The position numbers were made by a program, and so were the translations under genes. The notes under the pieces were generated by a model, which worked only from the letters and a program-made list of their open reading frames with translations, made no database searches and was not told the DNA's origin. Shown here in pieces: positions 53,097-61,816 of a DNA stretch of 64,000 nt. Numbering within the stretch: the first letter of the stretch is position 1; each line of letters opens with the position of its first letter. This DNA comes from Rhizobium anhuiense. GTDB lineage: Bacteria > Pseudomonadota > Alphaproteobacteria > Rhizobiales > Rhizobiaceae. The stretch spans positions 105,385 to 169,384 of the forward strand of contig NZ_ML133536.1 in the NCBI RefSeq assembly GCF_003985145.1, read 5' to 3'.

Positions 53097-53335
53097 TCAA
53101 TCCGGGTCGTGCAGAAGGTCGTAGGAATTGCGAATGACCCGGTAGGAGCCGAGCTTTTGTATGATCGCCTCCATATCGCGAAGATCCGTATCGTCCTGCC
53201 GGTTGCCATGGCGGGGCAGGTGAGCTGTGGATTGTTCCAGGCGCCGCGGACTGCGTGCCACAAGAAGTTGCGCAAGCGATGGCGCCGCGGCGCAAGCATC
53301 GCGATGATCTGTGAAGGCAGAACCCGAATTGCCAT
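53097..53335 (-). pseudogene. Small gene upstream of the trypsin-nuclease, frameshifted
   Basis: After GGAGGGG an ATG at 53335 opens AIRVLPSQIIAMLAPRRHRL. The coherent 3' half lies in another frame (DDTDLRDMEAIIQKLGSYRV, ending YDLLHDPD) and stops 47 bp before the trypsin-nuclease start. One base change around 53180-53230 would join them into about 80 residues. It may be a short regulator of the operon that is now broken, or the shift may be a sequencing error. Confidence 0.35.
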
Positions 53336-53570
53336 GACCCCTCCGGACAAGACATAGGTAAGACTGCTTGAAGGCGTATAATCTGACGGCTATCTATAAA
53401 TCGCGGTAGCCCGACCGCAGATCGTTGCCGAACGACCAAGTCTACCCTGCCGCTCCAGCCATTTTAGCGTACTTTTTTCTTGCAAAAGCTCTGAGCGAGC
53501 ATTCCCCAGAATGCAACCGAAAGTCAAGGCCGCAACCGACGTTGGCATCACCAAGGGCTGAAAAGCCTGA

Positions 53571-54009
53571 TCACTCGGCACCGCGGCCAGCGTCATAAGT
53601 GCCGAGCGCATTCAGAAGCACGTCCTCATCTGGATCGACAAGATTCTGCAGATCTGCCCAGAAGCGTTGCGCACGCCGATCGTCCGACAGGAAGCCACCA
53701 AGTAAGGGAAGCGATCAGAACGTGGTCGGCGTCGAACTCGTCGTTCGAAATCCCCTTCGGCTTCAAAGTTCGGATCCCATAGGAGCGCGCTAACTTCCGT
53801 TCCTTTTGGAGGTCGTCCGATGACGACGATGAAGCCAGATGCCACCCCAGATCGATCAAAGCGTCAACCGGATAGGGCTTTTGCAACCAACCGATCGGCG
53901 ACGCTGCCGCACCTCTTGCGCGTTTCGGCGTTAGCATGGGCGGAGGCGAAGATCGATCGGAGGTCGAGGGTAGCATGGAGATGTCATGGCCCCCGAGCTT
54001 CTGAAGCAA
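53571..54009 (-). pseudogene. Decayed response-regulator-like fragment
   Basis: Sequence following the ATPase-TOPRIM gene. One frame reads LGGHDISMLPSTSD...RGAAASPIGWLQKPYPVDALID, like the second half of a receiver domain (the lysine of KPY is the signature), and continues to DEFDADHVLIASL. The natural ending (GGFLSDDRRAQRFWADLQNL, then VDPDEDVLLNALGTYDAG) is in another frame. Neither a full N-terminus nor the phosphorylated Asp was found. A frameshifted remnant is the most likely explanation. Confidence 0.3.
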
Positions 54010-54051
54010 GCAGGAGCCGCGTACGAGGGGTTCACGGAAGTTGCCTGCGAG

Positions 54052-55677
54052 TCAGTACGTACCAGTATCAATTACCGGAAGTCGTTGCACGAGAGCGCCA
54101 GTCAGTGGGCTCGCGGTTGGCGATACAAGAAGCCGAGACACGAGATTTTCGAGCGCGCTTCTGCCTTGCAGGTCCAATGCTTTCCCGAGCATGTCCAAAA
54201 GCTTGTTCTTGTTGTCGTATAGAAGGAGAAGTTGCTCGAAGTCCCGCGCTGCCAAGACGCCCTGATATTTTGAGTGAAAATCAGAATAGATCGAGGAGGG
54301 GTCGGTTTTAGCCGTAAGCTCAGCGTAAATGCGCGACAACTCATTGATGTTCTTGGCTTTCGCGCCGACTGATTTACCGGATTGCCAGATAACATTGCTG
54401 GTGTGTCTCAGGCTAACGCGGTCCGCGTCGCGTCCTGCCGCTTCAAAGACGTCACTCGTCAGCGTGTCAAAGCGGCGCGTCGCCTCACGTTTGTCGAGCT
54501 TGAGTTCCTCGGCCAACGCAAAGAAAACTTCGGGCGCGAGAAGCAAGTTTTCGACCTCGAGAACGGGAAGTGTAAAAATCCCCTCCTCAAGAGCACCGTC
54601 CGCCGATGGATCGCGATTGTCGCGATCCACCAAACCGGCACAATGCAGCCAATGCAACTCCTCCTGCTTGCGGAAGCTGCGGACAAACTGGATCACCTGG
54701 CCGCAAGATCCGGACGGGATGACGGTGAAATTGCCATAGATCGCCCTATAGATCGTCTCGTCCAGGCCGCCTTGTTTCCCTTCAACAAACAGGATTGGTT
54801 TGCGGCTTCCGACCATCCGCACAAGAAGATCGCGCGGGAGCTCAGTCGCCGAGGGCAAGGGCTCGATCGTCCACATTGCCGGCGTGTCCTCCTCAAGCCG
54901 AGTTCGTGTGCGAACAAGCACCTCCTTATAGGTCGCCGGCACATAGTTTAGAACGGCATATAGTTGAGCGCTGCGACGGGACGCCGCGAAATCGATGTCA
55001 TGTGTCACATAGAGAAAAGAGCAGTCCGGTCGGGCGCGCTCGACAAGGTCCCATAACCGCACAAGCAGCGAGCGGTTCATGTGCAGTTCGGGTTCGTCAA
55101 CAATCAGAAGGCTATCGGTCTCGATCAGTAGGACCTGACCGAGAATATAGAGAACAAGCCTCTCTCCATCGCTCATCGCGGACGCTTCGTATGACTCGCC
55201 ATCGCCATCGAGCCTGACCGCCCGGACGGTGGCTTCCGAAAACAGAAGGCTTTGGCTGGGGATCAACTCATGCCAAAGCTCTTGAAGTCTGTCGATCACG
55301 GTAACCGGTCGAATGGAATTTTTCCGCCCCTTCGATTTTTCGTGCGCAAGTTCCAGTGCCCGGAGGCGTTCGGCAAAGAGGGCGACAAGTACTTCATCGT
55401 AATTATGCTCCATTGATCCCGGCGAGGCCTGGACGCGCCGGCTGTCACGGCGAAGCAAGCCAATGGCTCGTTCGTACCTCTCCGAAAAAACTTCATCCGG
55501 GAGCTCAAGTGAGCGTTGTGCCCCGATACGATAAGAGGCTCCTGTCTCCTCAAGATTATCGATGTGGATGCCAAGGCGACTCTTTCCAGTACCGTTAGGT
55601 CCGAGGAGGATGATAGGCCTTCCAGGAGCAGGCTCGATGCTGCATTCACCAGTCGGCGTGAGGATACCAATAGACAT
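54052..55677 (-). CDS. Fused ABC-type ATPase and TOPRIM-like (DUF4435) protein, PARIS-like
   Basis: A 541 aa single protein. Residues 1-270 are an ABC-type ATPase: Walker A LLGPNGTGKSRLG (24-36), signature MSDGERLVLY (about 167), Walker B LLIVDEPELHMN (about 189-200) and a His switch FLYVTHDID. Residues about 285-400 read as a TOPRIM/DUF4435 domain: PILFVEGKQGGLDETIYRAI with the catalytic Glu and CAGLVDRDNRDPS with D-x-D. This order matches AriA-AriB of the PARIS anti-phage system, where both parts can be merged in one gene. The C-terminal 140 residues are helical. PARIS-like function is inferred from architecture. Confidence 0.65.
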   Translation of the reverse strand: MSIGILTPTGECSIEPAPGRPIILLGPNGTGKSRLGIHIDNLEETGASYRIGAQRSLELPDEVFSERYERAIGLLRRDSRRVQASPGSMEHNYDEVLVALFAERLRALELAHEKSKGRKNSIRPVTVIDRLQELWHELIPSQSLLFSEATVRAVRLDGDGESYEASAMSDGERLVLYILGQVLLIETDSLLIVDEPELHMNRSLLVRLWDLVERARPDCSFLYVTHDIDFAASRRSAQLYAVLNYVPATYKEVLVRTRTRLEEDTPAMWTIEPLPSATELPRDLLVRMVGSRKPILFVEGKQGGLDETIYRAIYGNFTVIPSGSCGQVIQFVRSFRKQEELHWLHCAGLVDRDNRDPSADGALEEGIFTLPVLEVENLLLAPEVFFALAEELKLDKREATRRFDTLTSDVFEAAGRDADRVSLRHTSNVIWQSGKSVGAKAKNINELSRIYAELTAKTDPSSIYSDFHSKYQGVLAARDFEQLLLLYDNKNKLLDMLGKALDLQGRSALENLVSRLLVSPTASPLTGALVQRLPVIDTGTY

Positions 55678-55845
55678 GGATTACTCTGGTTTTCGGTGTG
55701 ACAAGCAACCCATACCCCGCAAGCAAGCGTGCAGGAGCTACGTAGCGCAACTATCTCCGCGATTTTTGCACCGGGGTTGGGAGCCGATCGTCAATTTCTG
55801 ACCGCGCCTTTGAAAACTTGATTCAACGCTGTGCAACAATATGAA

Positions 55846-55868
55846 GCAGGCGCCACCATGACGCCTGC
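55846..55868 (-). terminator. Hairpin downstream of the DUF5334 gene
   Basis: GCAGGCG and CGCCTGC pair across a 9-base loop, 9 bp after the DUF5334 stop. On the reverse strand the stem is followed by T-rich TTCATATTGTTG, as for a Rho-independent terminator. Confidence 0.6.
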
Positions 55869-55876
55869 TCATGGCT

Positions 55877-56146
55877 TCAATCATCCATCTCGAGAGTGCG
55901 ATATTCGCCGCTCTCACTGTCGTAGACTTCCACTTCAACGGATCCACCGGAACGTTGAATGCTTTGGACGTCAACGTCGCGGTATTCACCGGACCCGTGG
56001 TCGTAGATCTCAATAGTCTGGCCGGATCTAACAAGATTACCTTTACCGATCTCGACTGAGGCCCCCGTTTCGTTATCGACGCCATCCCAGCCAAGGCAAA
56101 TATTGCTCGAGGCGAAAAACATTCCAATCAGTGCAAGAGTTCTCAA
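55877..56146 (-). CDS. DUF5334 family small exported protein
   Basis: An 89 aa protein. The TTG at 56146 overlaps the stop of the preceding small gene (TTGA) and opens a signal peptide (RTLALIGMFFASSNICLG). The mature part WDGVDNETGASVEIGKGNLV, GQTIEIYDHGSGEYRDVDVQ and SGEYRTLEMDD fits DUF5334. An ATG at 56185 is in frame but would start inside the signal of the upstream gene. Function of the family is unknown; it is probably periplasmic. Confidence 0.75.
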   Translation of the reverse strand: MRTLALIGMFFASSNICLGWDGVDNETGASVEIGKGNLVRSGQTIEIYDHGSGEYRDVDVQSIQRSGGSVEVEVYDSESGEYRTLEMDD

Positions 56147-56271
56147 TGGCAATGGTAGCCCCCGGTCTTGTGATTGGTATGGCACCCGTTCCCGTCAGTT
56201 CCGCCGCCGTGTGCGGTAGCCGAACTTGCTGATAGCGTAAAGGCAAGAAAGAGCGAATAGATTAATTTCAT
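56143..56271 (-). CDS. YHYH-type small secreted protein, 42 aa
   Basis: Tiny gene with signal peptide KLIYSLFLAFTLSASSATAH and the His/Cys motif of small YHYH/YHCH secreted proteins (GGGTDGNGCHTNHKTGGYHC, then a final H). The motif could bind a metal. Its stop overlaps the TTG of the DUF5334 gene, giving a translationally coupled two-gene operon. The same pair occurs together in other alphaproteobacteria, as far as I recall. Confidence 0.7.
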   Translation of the reverse strand: MKLIYSLFLAFTLSASSATAHGGGTDGNGCHTNHKTGGYHCH

Positions 56272-56519
56272 AAGACCCCCCTGAACGGCAACAGGTGTTC
56301 ACTCCGCTGAAGTAAAGCGGCGTTGCCGTGCGAAATTTGCTTCCACCCGATGGATGTTTAACCGCTGATGCGTCTCTTAGTCGAGAGTAGGGTCGGACCT
56401 TTTCTGCACTTTTAGTTGTATATCCACTAGTATCATTAACCGATTGCTGGTTGCGGAACCTGAAGCAGCCCGAGCGCCTGCGATGACCGGACGAATACGC
56501 GCGCTCTCTTAAGCCGAAC

Positions 56520-56846
56520 CCTGGTCGGCGATCCATCCCTGGTGGACAAGGCGTTGGCCGGGGCGCGGGCTGGGATGGCATCGTGCGCTATCCAAGGGGC
56601 GGCCGCGACCATCGCGGGCGTGCATATTCCCGCGGAGAGCAAGGTGCTGATCGGCTACCGGCGAAGTTGTTCGATCGAAGCCATTTCGACGACCCGGAAA
56701 TTCCACATCGGACGCGCCGTCAAGGTGGTGTTCGGTACGATCTTCAGCGGTTCCCCACGCTGCGCCTGGTCGTGGCGCTGGAAGAACCCAAGTTGCGCAA
56801 GGAGATCATCAATGGCGGGTTCGAGGAGTTCCCGGTGCTCTGGTGA
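56520..56846 (+). pseudogene. Cytochrome P450 C-terminal pseudogene
   Basis: Fragments of a bacterial P450 in shifting frames: AGVHIPAESKVLI, FDRSHFDDPEI, KFHIGRAVKVVFGT and RFPTLRLVVALEEP, ending GGFEEFPVLW-stop. These match the end of P450 enzymes (ExR-to-heme region, then a GF-x-x-L/F-P-V-x-W tail), but the heme-cysteine FG-x-G-x-x-x-C block is gone. At least three frame changes are needed, so it is dead. Confidence 0.6.
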
Positions 56847-57141
56847 TGTGCGGACACCACCGGGATCCGTGATCTTTTCCGCAATTTGCCGGCCCGCCTG
56901 GCGCGCACTGGACAATTCAGTCAACTATGAGGTCATCGGAGCCCGGAACGACTCCGGTCGACCGTCATCCCAGTCCCAGCCGACCGCCGCGACGAAACGG
57001 CGAACGCTCGTTACCCGGGGACATCGTAATCGCAACGACTATTCACTTACGCGCTATCGGGTCCACGGTTTCCAAGGGTACCCGTGGGAGTTCTTGAGCC
57101 GGTTCTAGCATTTTTGGTTGTCCACGATGATCGGATGTTCT

Positions 57142-59886
57142 TCAGCGCACACCAAGTTGCGCTGTGTAACTGCAATCTGGGTACTGCGTGCACCCCATAA
57201 AGCGGTCTCCGGTCTTGCTCTTTCTTTCGGTGACATGCCCGACATGGCATGTTGGACATTGAGGCAGCGCCTCGCCGTCAATTGTCTCCAGTCGGAAGTT
57301 GCCACCGGCGATGTTTGCCAACTCGTGAATGTAACGTGATGGCTGCCGATCGTTCATCAGCAGGAAGACACCTCGGCTTGCCCGCGTTAGGGCGACGTAA
57401 AACAAACGCCGTTCCTCAGCGTATTCGAAGGTCTCTGGCTGCGGCATAACGAGGTTTAGAAGCTCGTCATCTTCAATTCGGCTGGGAACACCATATTCAC
57501 CCTCGCTGACATCTAGCAGGATTGTGTAATCCGCCTCCAGCCCCTTCGCGCGATGAAATGACAAACCCGATACCTCGATGTTTTCAAACCGGGGGAGCCC
57601 GCCGGCAAACGGATCAAGCAGGTTATACCGCCAAAGCACCATGACCTTCAGCCGGGCAGCGCTGCTCGTGCGCCATTGGCTTGCGATCCCGCCGAGAAAC
57701 CGGTCAAGCCGGTCCAGGAGCCGCAGGCTGGCCTTACCGAAGTCGGGCTTGCCTTGCTCGCCCGTTATCGGAATTGCTCTGATGGATCGCGCAATCGCCG
57801 GTCTGGCCGAGCGAACTGCCTTTCTCAGCTGAGCGGGGTTTCGCTGTATGAAGTTTGCGGCAGCATCGGCGATCACCTGATTGCATCGGTAGGTCGTCTC
57901 GAGCCTGCCTTGCCAGCTTGCGCCGAAATTTTCCTCGAATTGCGTGAATATGCTGATATCAGAGCCGGCAAAGCGATAAATCGATTGCCAGTCGTCTCCG
58001 ACCGCAAAGATCTTCGAGAATGGCTTCTGGTGCTTCAGTGCTTTAATCAGATTGGCGCGGGAATCTGAGATATCTTGGAATTCGTCGACGAGGATGAGGG
58101 AGTAGGGGCTCTTATAGCGGGCCTCTTCCACCAAACGGGTCGCGTTGGCGATCATGGCATCAAAGTCGATGCGTTTGTCATCAATTAGTTTTTTCGAGTA
58201 GGCCTCGGTAATCTTCCAGATTGCCTGCGCGAACGCCTTGGCACGCTTCTTGTCGTGAAGGGAATTTGCGCGCACCAAGAGCATTTCCAATGTCAGATCG
58301 CCAGCACGGATATGCTTGATGCAGATGGCGATCAGCTTCTGGAAGTGTTTGATAACGACCGGTTCGACCGCCTTCAGGATTTCCTCAAGGCTGCGTTGAT
58401 GGAACTGAATTTCTCGTTTTGCAAGCTCGGCCTCGAGTTGAAGAAGAAGCGTTCCGTCGTTTGCCTGGGCCGATTTCGTCGTGAAAACGTCAAGCTCTGC
58501 GCGGTTGTAGGCCGCCAGCTTGCTATCGGCATGTTCCACATAGTTGGCAAATGGCGAGGATCCGGCGCTATCGATGGCAAGATGTTCATGGATGGTGTTG
58601 CTTGCCGGATAATAGAAGTCGGGATGCACATATCTGATCGTCCCGTCTTCGTCTTCCGTGTCGATTTGGCGCTCGTATTGGAACTCGACCGTGTTGAGCC
58701 ACAGCCAGTTCGCTATCGTCTGCTCTTGCAAAGATCTGACATAGATCCCGCCAAATGCGCCGATAGACGCGTCGCCACCACGCCGGCGCGCCGAGATGTA
58801 GCGGTTGTAGTCCGCATCGCTGTCAAAAACGGACGCTGGAATATCGGCTTGCGGATATAGCACGAGAAGGTCAATCCAGACCTTGGCAAAGCCCGCGTCC
58901 GATTGCATCAAGTCTTCGATGATCTTTGCGATGACCCGTGCTTCGCCAGTAGGGTGGTCCACCCAATTCGCCAATTGCGGTGGCCTGGCCTCCACCAGTT
59001 CGATGATACCCCGACCGAGAGCGTGGAACGTCGTGACCTTGCACTGCAGATCCGCTGGCTGGACGCCAAGCTGCTGCGCAATTCGTTCCCTCAGCTCTTC
59101 AGCTGCGGCCCGATTATAGGCGAGGACAAGGATTTCCTCCGGTTGATACAGTCCCTTGTCCAGCACATAAGCGACCTTGCCGACCATCGTCGCCGACTTG
59201 CCTGACCCTGCGGACGCGATGAGGAGATTGCTGTCCTCAAGGCGAATACAGGACTCCCTCTGTTGGTCGGACAATGATCGGCCATCGAGATCGTCAAAGA
59301 AGGGGGCGTATCTGGTGAGCTCGGTCGCAACAAATTCATTATTGTACTGATGGCGCCGGTCGGGGTCGGTCAGGAAAAACAGGGACCGTGGAAGATCGGC
59401 TTCCATGGCCGCGGTTAAGCCGTCGGCGTCGAACAAGGGATGGGAGAGTGCTGCGGCGGCCGGACCAGAAACACTCGCGATGGCTTGCGCCAGATCTGCC
59501 TGTGCGAGGTATTGCCGCTTCCCCTCGATCAATGGCTCGAGTTTCGCATCGACCTCTTTCAAAACCTCTTGATCCGACCGGATCAGTTCGAGCAGGTAGC
59601 GATTGATGAACCTGTGAAGGTCCGTCGCGAGCCGAGTAGCGGCGTCCTCGCCGAGGCACGACAGAGTTTCGACATGACTGCATGTGCGGATTTCGACCGT
59701 GTGCCAAAGCAGGGCCTTTTTGATCCCGATGGCGGTAATGTCCAGACAGCGTAGCTTGGCCCGCGTTCCGGTGTGGAGCTCGACGGACGCCGTGGTCGCC
59801 GTCGGTAGCCGGAGCTTCCACCTGCCGGAGGGAAGCAGACGGGCGAAAAGGCCGGGCCGATAAGTGGTGTAGCGGTTGAAAATCAC
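57142..59886 (-). CDS. UvrD-type helicase with C-terminal zinc finger (helicase IV-like)
   Basis: A 914 aa superfamily 1A helicase. Walker A LIASAGSGKSATMV (about residue 223), Walker B LILVDEFQDISD (about 600), GDDWQSIYRFAGSD, GLSFHRAKGLEADYTILLD and FYVALTRASRGVFLL are all present. The C-terminus has a four-Cys topoisomerase-type zinc finger (LPQCPTCHVGH...FMGCTQYPDC), the hallmark of helicase IV. Helicase IV of E. coli is about 684 aa, so the N-terminus and the middle are larger here. It may act in repair or, given the context, as part of a defence module. It lies between a P450 pseudogene and the second AbiE pair. Confidence 0.85.
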   Translation of the reverse strand: MIFNRYTTYRPGLFARLLPSGRWKLRLPTATTASVELHTGTRAKLRCLDITAIGIKKALLWHTVEIRTCSHVETLSCLGEDAATRLATDLHRFINRYLLELIRSDQEVLKEVDAKLEPLIEGKRQYLAQADLAQAIASVSGPAAAALSHPLFDADGLTAAMEADLPRSLFFLTDPDRRHQYNNEFVATELTRYAPFFDDLDGRSLSDQQRESCIRLEDSNLLIASAGSGKSATMVGKVAYVLDKGLYQPEEILVLAYNRAAAEELRERIAQQLGVQPADLQCKVTTFHALGRGIIELVEARPPQLANWVDHPTGEARVIAKIIEDLMQSDAGFAKVWIDLLVLYPQADIPASVFDSDADYNRYISARRRGGDASIGAFGGIYVRSLQEQTIANWLWLNTVEFQYERQIDTEDEDGTIRYVHPDFYYPASNTIHEHLAIDSAGSSPFANYVEHADSKLAAYNRAELDVFTTKSAQANDGTLLLQLEAELAKREIQFHQRSLEEILKAVEPVVIKHFQKLIAICIKHIRAGDLTLEMLLVRANSLHDKKRAKAFAQAIWKITEAYSKKLIDDKRIDFDAMIANATRLVEEARYKSPYSLILVDEFQDISDSRANLIKALKHQKPFSKIFAVGDDWQSIYRFAGSDISIFTQFEENFGASWQGRLETTYRCNQVIADAAANFIQRNPAQLRKAVRSARPAIARSIRAIPITGEQGKPDFGKASLRLLDRLDRFLGGIASQWRTSSAARLKVMVLWRYNLLDPFAGGLPRFENIEVSGLSFHRAKGLEADYTILLDVSEGEYGVPSRIEDDELLNLVMPQPETFEYAEERRLFYVALTRASRGVFLLMNDRQPSRYIHELANIAGGNFRLETIDGEALPQCPTCHVGHVTERKSKTGDRFMGCTQYPDCSYTAQLGVR

Positions 59887-59946
59887 GGATCGGCCATCGC
59901 GCGAATTGTCATTTCAGTTGGGTTCCCGCGATCATGGGCGCTTTTC

Positions 59947-60960
59947 TCAGCCGCTGGCATTGGCCTTGTCTTGGATTTTTGCGCATCGAGCGAGGAGTTC
60001 GTCGAAGGTCTCGGCCTGATCGAGAAGGAGGCCGTCATCCAGCATTCGGGCGTAGTCCTGTTCGAGTTCTGCCCTCCCTGCGCCGGAGGGCGTCAGCTGA
60101 AGCCCAGCGCCCACTGCTGCTTCGTAGTCGATCGGCGTTTTGTCAGCCGCCTTCTCAGCGAAGAACATCGATTTGTGCTGCGCCACCGACTTGGCCAGCT
60201 CGCGATCAGCGATTGCGCTGTCGGCGATGCCTATTTCGTCGAGACGAACGATATCGTGCCAGTGTCGTGAAAATCGCTCTCCGCGGAGCCGTTCCTGCAG
60301 ACAGAAAACGTGGATTGCCGTCGCCTTTTCCCAGAACGTGCGTTCGGCATGCATGACCCGCGGCCTTGCGGTGGGAAACTGGATACCATCGACAAGGCCA
60401 GCAGCGTCGCATGAAATGTCACGAACGCTTGCCGGTTCTCCGGTCGACCGAGCCCCGAGCTCCAAGATGACGCTCGGCGCGACATAGCCGGATCCTCCAG
60501 CAACTGCTTCGTAGTCGATGAAGAGCTTGTCGCCGTCGACACGGACGGTGGCTGGAAGCGACTGGGCGTCGATCGCATCGACAATGAGCGGGCTCACGGT
60601 CTCCGATACCCAGGTCGGCAAACGCTTGCGGACTTCGCTCGACCAGCGCTTTTCCTCGCTTCTGGTTTCCGGCAACGCCTGCTCGTTCTCGCCGACGAGA
60701 TCATGAGCGAGTTCGCGGATATCGTAGGTCAGGTCGACATCTTCCGAAAACCTACGGATGGCGTTGTAGGCTTTAGAGAGGGACGTGCCGCCTTTGAAGA
60801 CGAGGTGGTCACCGAGCGCCGTTCCATAAAGGGTCTGCAGAGCCCAGACGACCCACGTGTCCTTTTCCAGGAGATGGATCGGGCGCCCGGCTTTCTCTGC
60901 GGCGATCGCAAGAACGTCTCTTCGATCGTCCAGGGACAGCTTCAAAAACTGCTCAGCCAT
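59947..60960 (-). CDS. AbiEii-type nucleotidyltransferase toxin (second AbiE pair)
   Basis: A 337 aa toxin of the AbiEii/AbiGii family with the nucleotidyltransferase motif VFKGGTSLSKAYNAIRRFSE, then DVDL (about residues 54-77), and the downstream VMHAERTFWEKATAIHVFCL block common in the family. It overlaps the antitoxin by 8 bp (ATGGCTGA), nearly identical to the overlap of the first pair. It is a different subfamily from the toxin at 1-660 by length and motif. Confidence 0.88.
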   Translation of the reverse strand: MAEQFLKLSLDDRRDVLAIAAEKAGRPIHLLEKDTWVVWALQTLYGTALGDHLVFKGGTSLSKAYNAIRRFSEDVDLTYDIRELAHDLVGENEQALPETRSEEKRWSSEVRKRLPTWVSETVSPLIVDAIDAQSLPATVRVDGDKLFIDYEAVAGGSGYVAPSVILELGARSTGEPASVRDISCDAAGLVDGIQFPTARPRVMHAERTFWEKATAIHVFCLQERLRGERFSRHWHDIVRLDEIGIADSAIADRELAKSVAQHKSMFFAEKAADKTPIDYEAAVGAGLQLTPSGAGRAELEQDYARMLDDGLLLDQAETFDELLARCAKIQDKANASG

Positions 60961-61546
60961 AGGCGGCCTTTCCTACACTGCGGGCAAGCCAGCTGGGAAA
61001 CTGAGGGGCGGCGGCAACGAGTTCGCCGAATGCCTCGGCGGAAAGCTTCCGCTTGATGCTCGGAAGTGCCTCTTCTGCCTTTTCCGGACCAAGCCATGCC
61101 AGCGCGCGCACAGCCAGGCCGGCAGGCTTGTTCGCCAAGGCGAGCTGCCAGCGCGGCACGTGCTTCAACTCGACCGTCTGGCTACCGACAGTAATGGTTC
61201 GGCTGCGGCCGGATGTGAAATAGACGGACCGGATCGGTACCTGAGTGGACAGCCCCAGCGAGTTTGCAGCCGCAGCACCATTCGAAACGATGACCTCGCC
61301 ACGCTGGTGTGCAACGGCTTCGACGGCTTGCTCGACCGTCGGCGGTCGGCTCCCGAAACGGCTCTTGATCGCCTTGAGATAGATCCCACGACCGGCCCGG
61401 ACGAGCTCGCCGCGTTCATATAGGCGCGACAGTGCCTGGTCTACCGCGGCACGGTTTCCCAAATGCAGGAGGGCCTTTGCGGACAGCGCTGTTCCCTCGG
61501 GCAGCTGTTCGGCATAGGCCATGATCTGACTTGTCAGTCGTTGCAT
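60953..61546 (-). CDS. AbiEi-like antitoxin (second AbiE pair)
   Basis: A 197 aa antitoxin from the ATG at 61546, preferred over an earlier in-frame ATG at 61618 because GGAG lies eight bases upstream and the earlier region holds the operator. The N-terminal winged helix reads LGNRAAVDQALSRLYERGEL and VRAGRGIYLK. The middle contains GEVIVSNGAAAANSLGLSTQ typical of type IV antitoxins. A perfect 10 bp inverted repeat at 61557-61586 overlaps the promoter and is the probable autoregulatory site. Confidence 0.85.
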   Translation of the reverse strand: MQRLTSQIMAYAEQLPEGTALSAKALLHLGNRAAVDQALSRLYERGELVRAGRGIYLKAIKSRFGSRPPTVEQAVEAVAHQRGEVIVSNGAAAANSLGLSTQVPIRSVYFTSGRSRTITVGSQTVELKHVPRWQLALANKPAGLAVRALAWLGPEKAEEALPSIKRKLSAEAFGELVAAAPQFPSWLARSVGKAAYG

Positions 61547-61556
61547 ATTATTTCTC

Positions 61557-61586
61557 CTGTCAGAAATATATGCAGCTTTCTGACAG
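61557..61586. promoter_or_regulatory. Perfect 10-bp inverted repeat, operator of the second AbiE pair
   Basis: CTGTCAGAAA (61557-61566) and TTTCTGACAG (61577-61586) are exact reverse complements with a 10 bp spacer, so the arms are two helical turns apart centre to centre. It begins just upstream of the GGAG ribosome site of the antitoxin gene, in the place where AbiEi dimers bind. Confidence 0.7.
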
Positions 61587-61816
61587 TTTGCAATGTGGTG
61601 GCCCGTGCCTTTCTTCAACGAAGGTCTAATTGCTCACCTCGAAGGATCGGCAAGCGCAAGGCCGTGGTCTTTCCTTTGGTCGGCCGACATCGATAGGCCC
61701 CTGCGCGGCGGTGGGCTTGTCTTACAGAGTAATACTCCTGGGTTGATCGCGATACAGTGTCGCTCTAACAATCCAGCGCGTACAGACATTTGAGATATAA
61801 ATTTCGGTGGCCCAGC

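Noticed and set aside
51157..53439. Longer start for the trypsin-nuclease protein
   Set aside because: The extra 130 codons lack similarity, run through the small upstream gene in another frame and have no ribosome site; ATG at 53049 has GGGAGG.
53390..53611. Reverse 73-codon frame downstream of the receiver-like remnant
   Set aside because: Overlaps the better-supported ending of the receiver-like pseudogene in another frame and has no recognisable motif.
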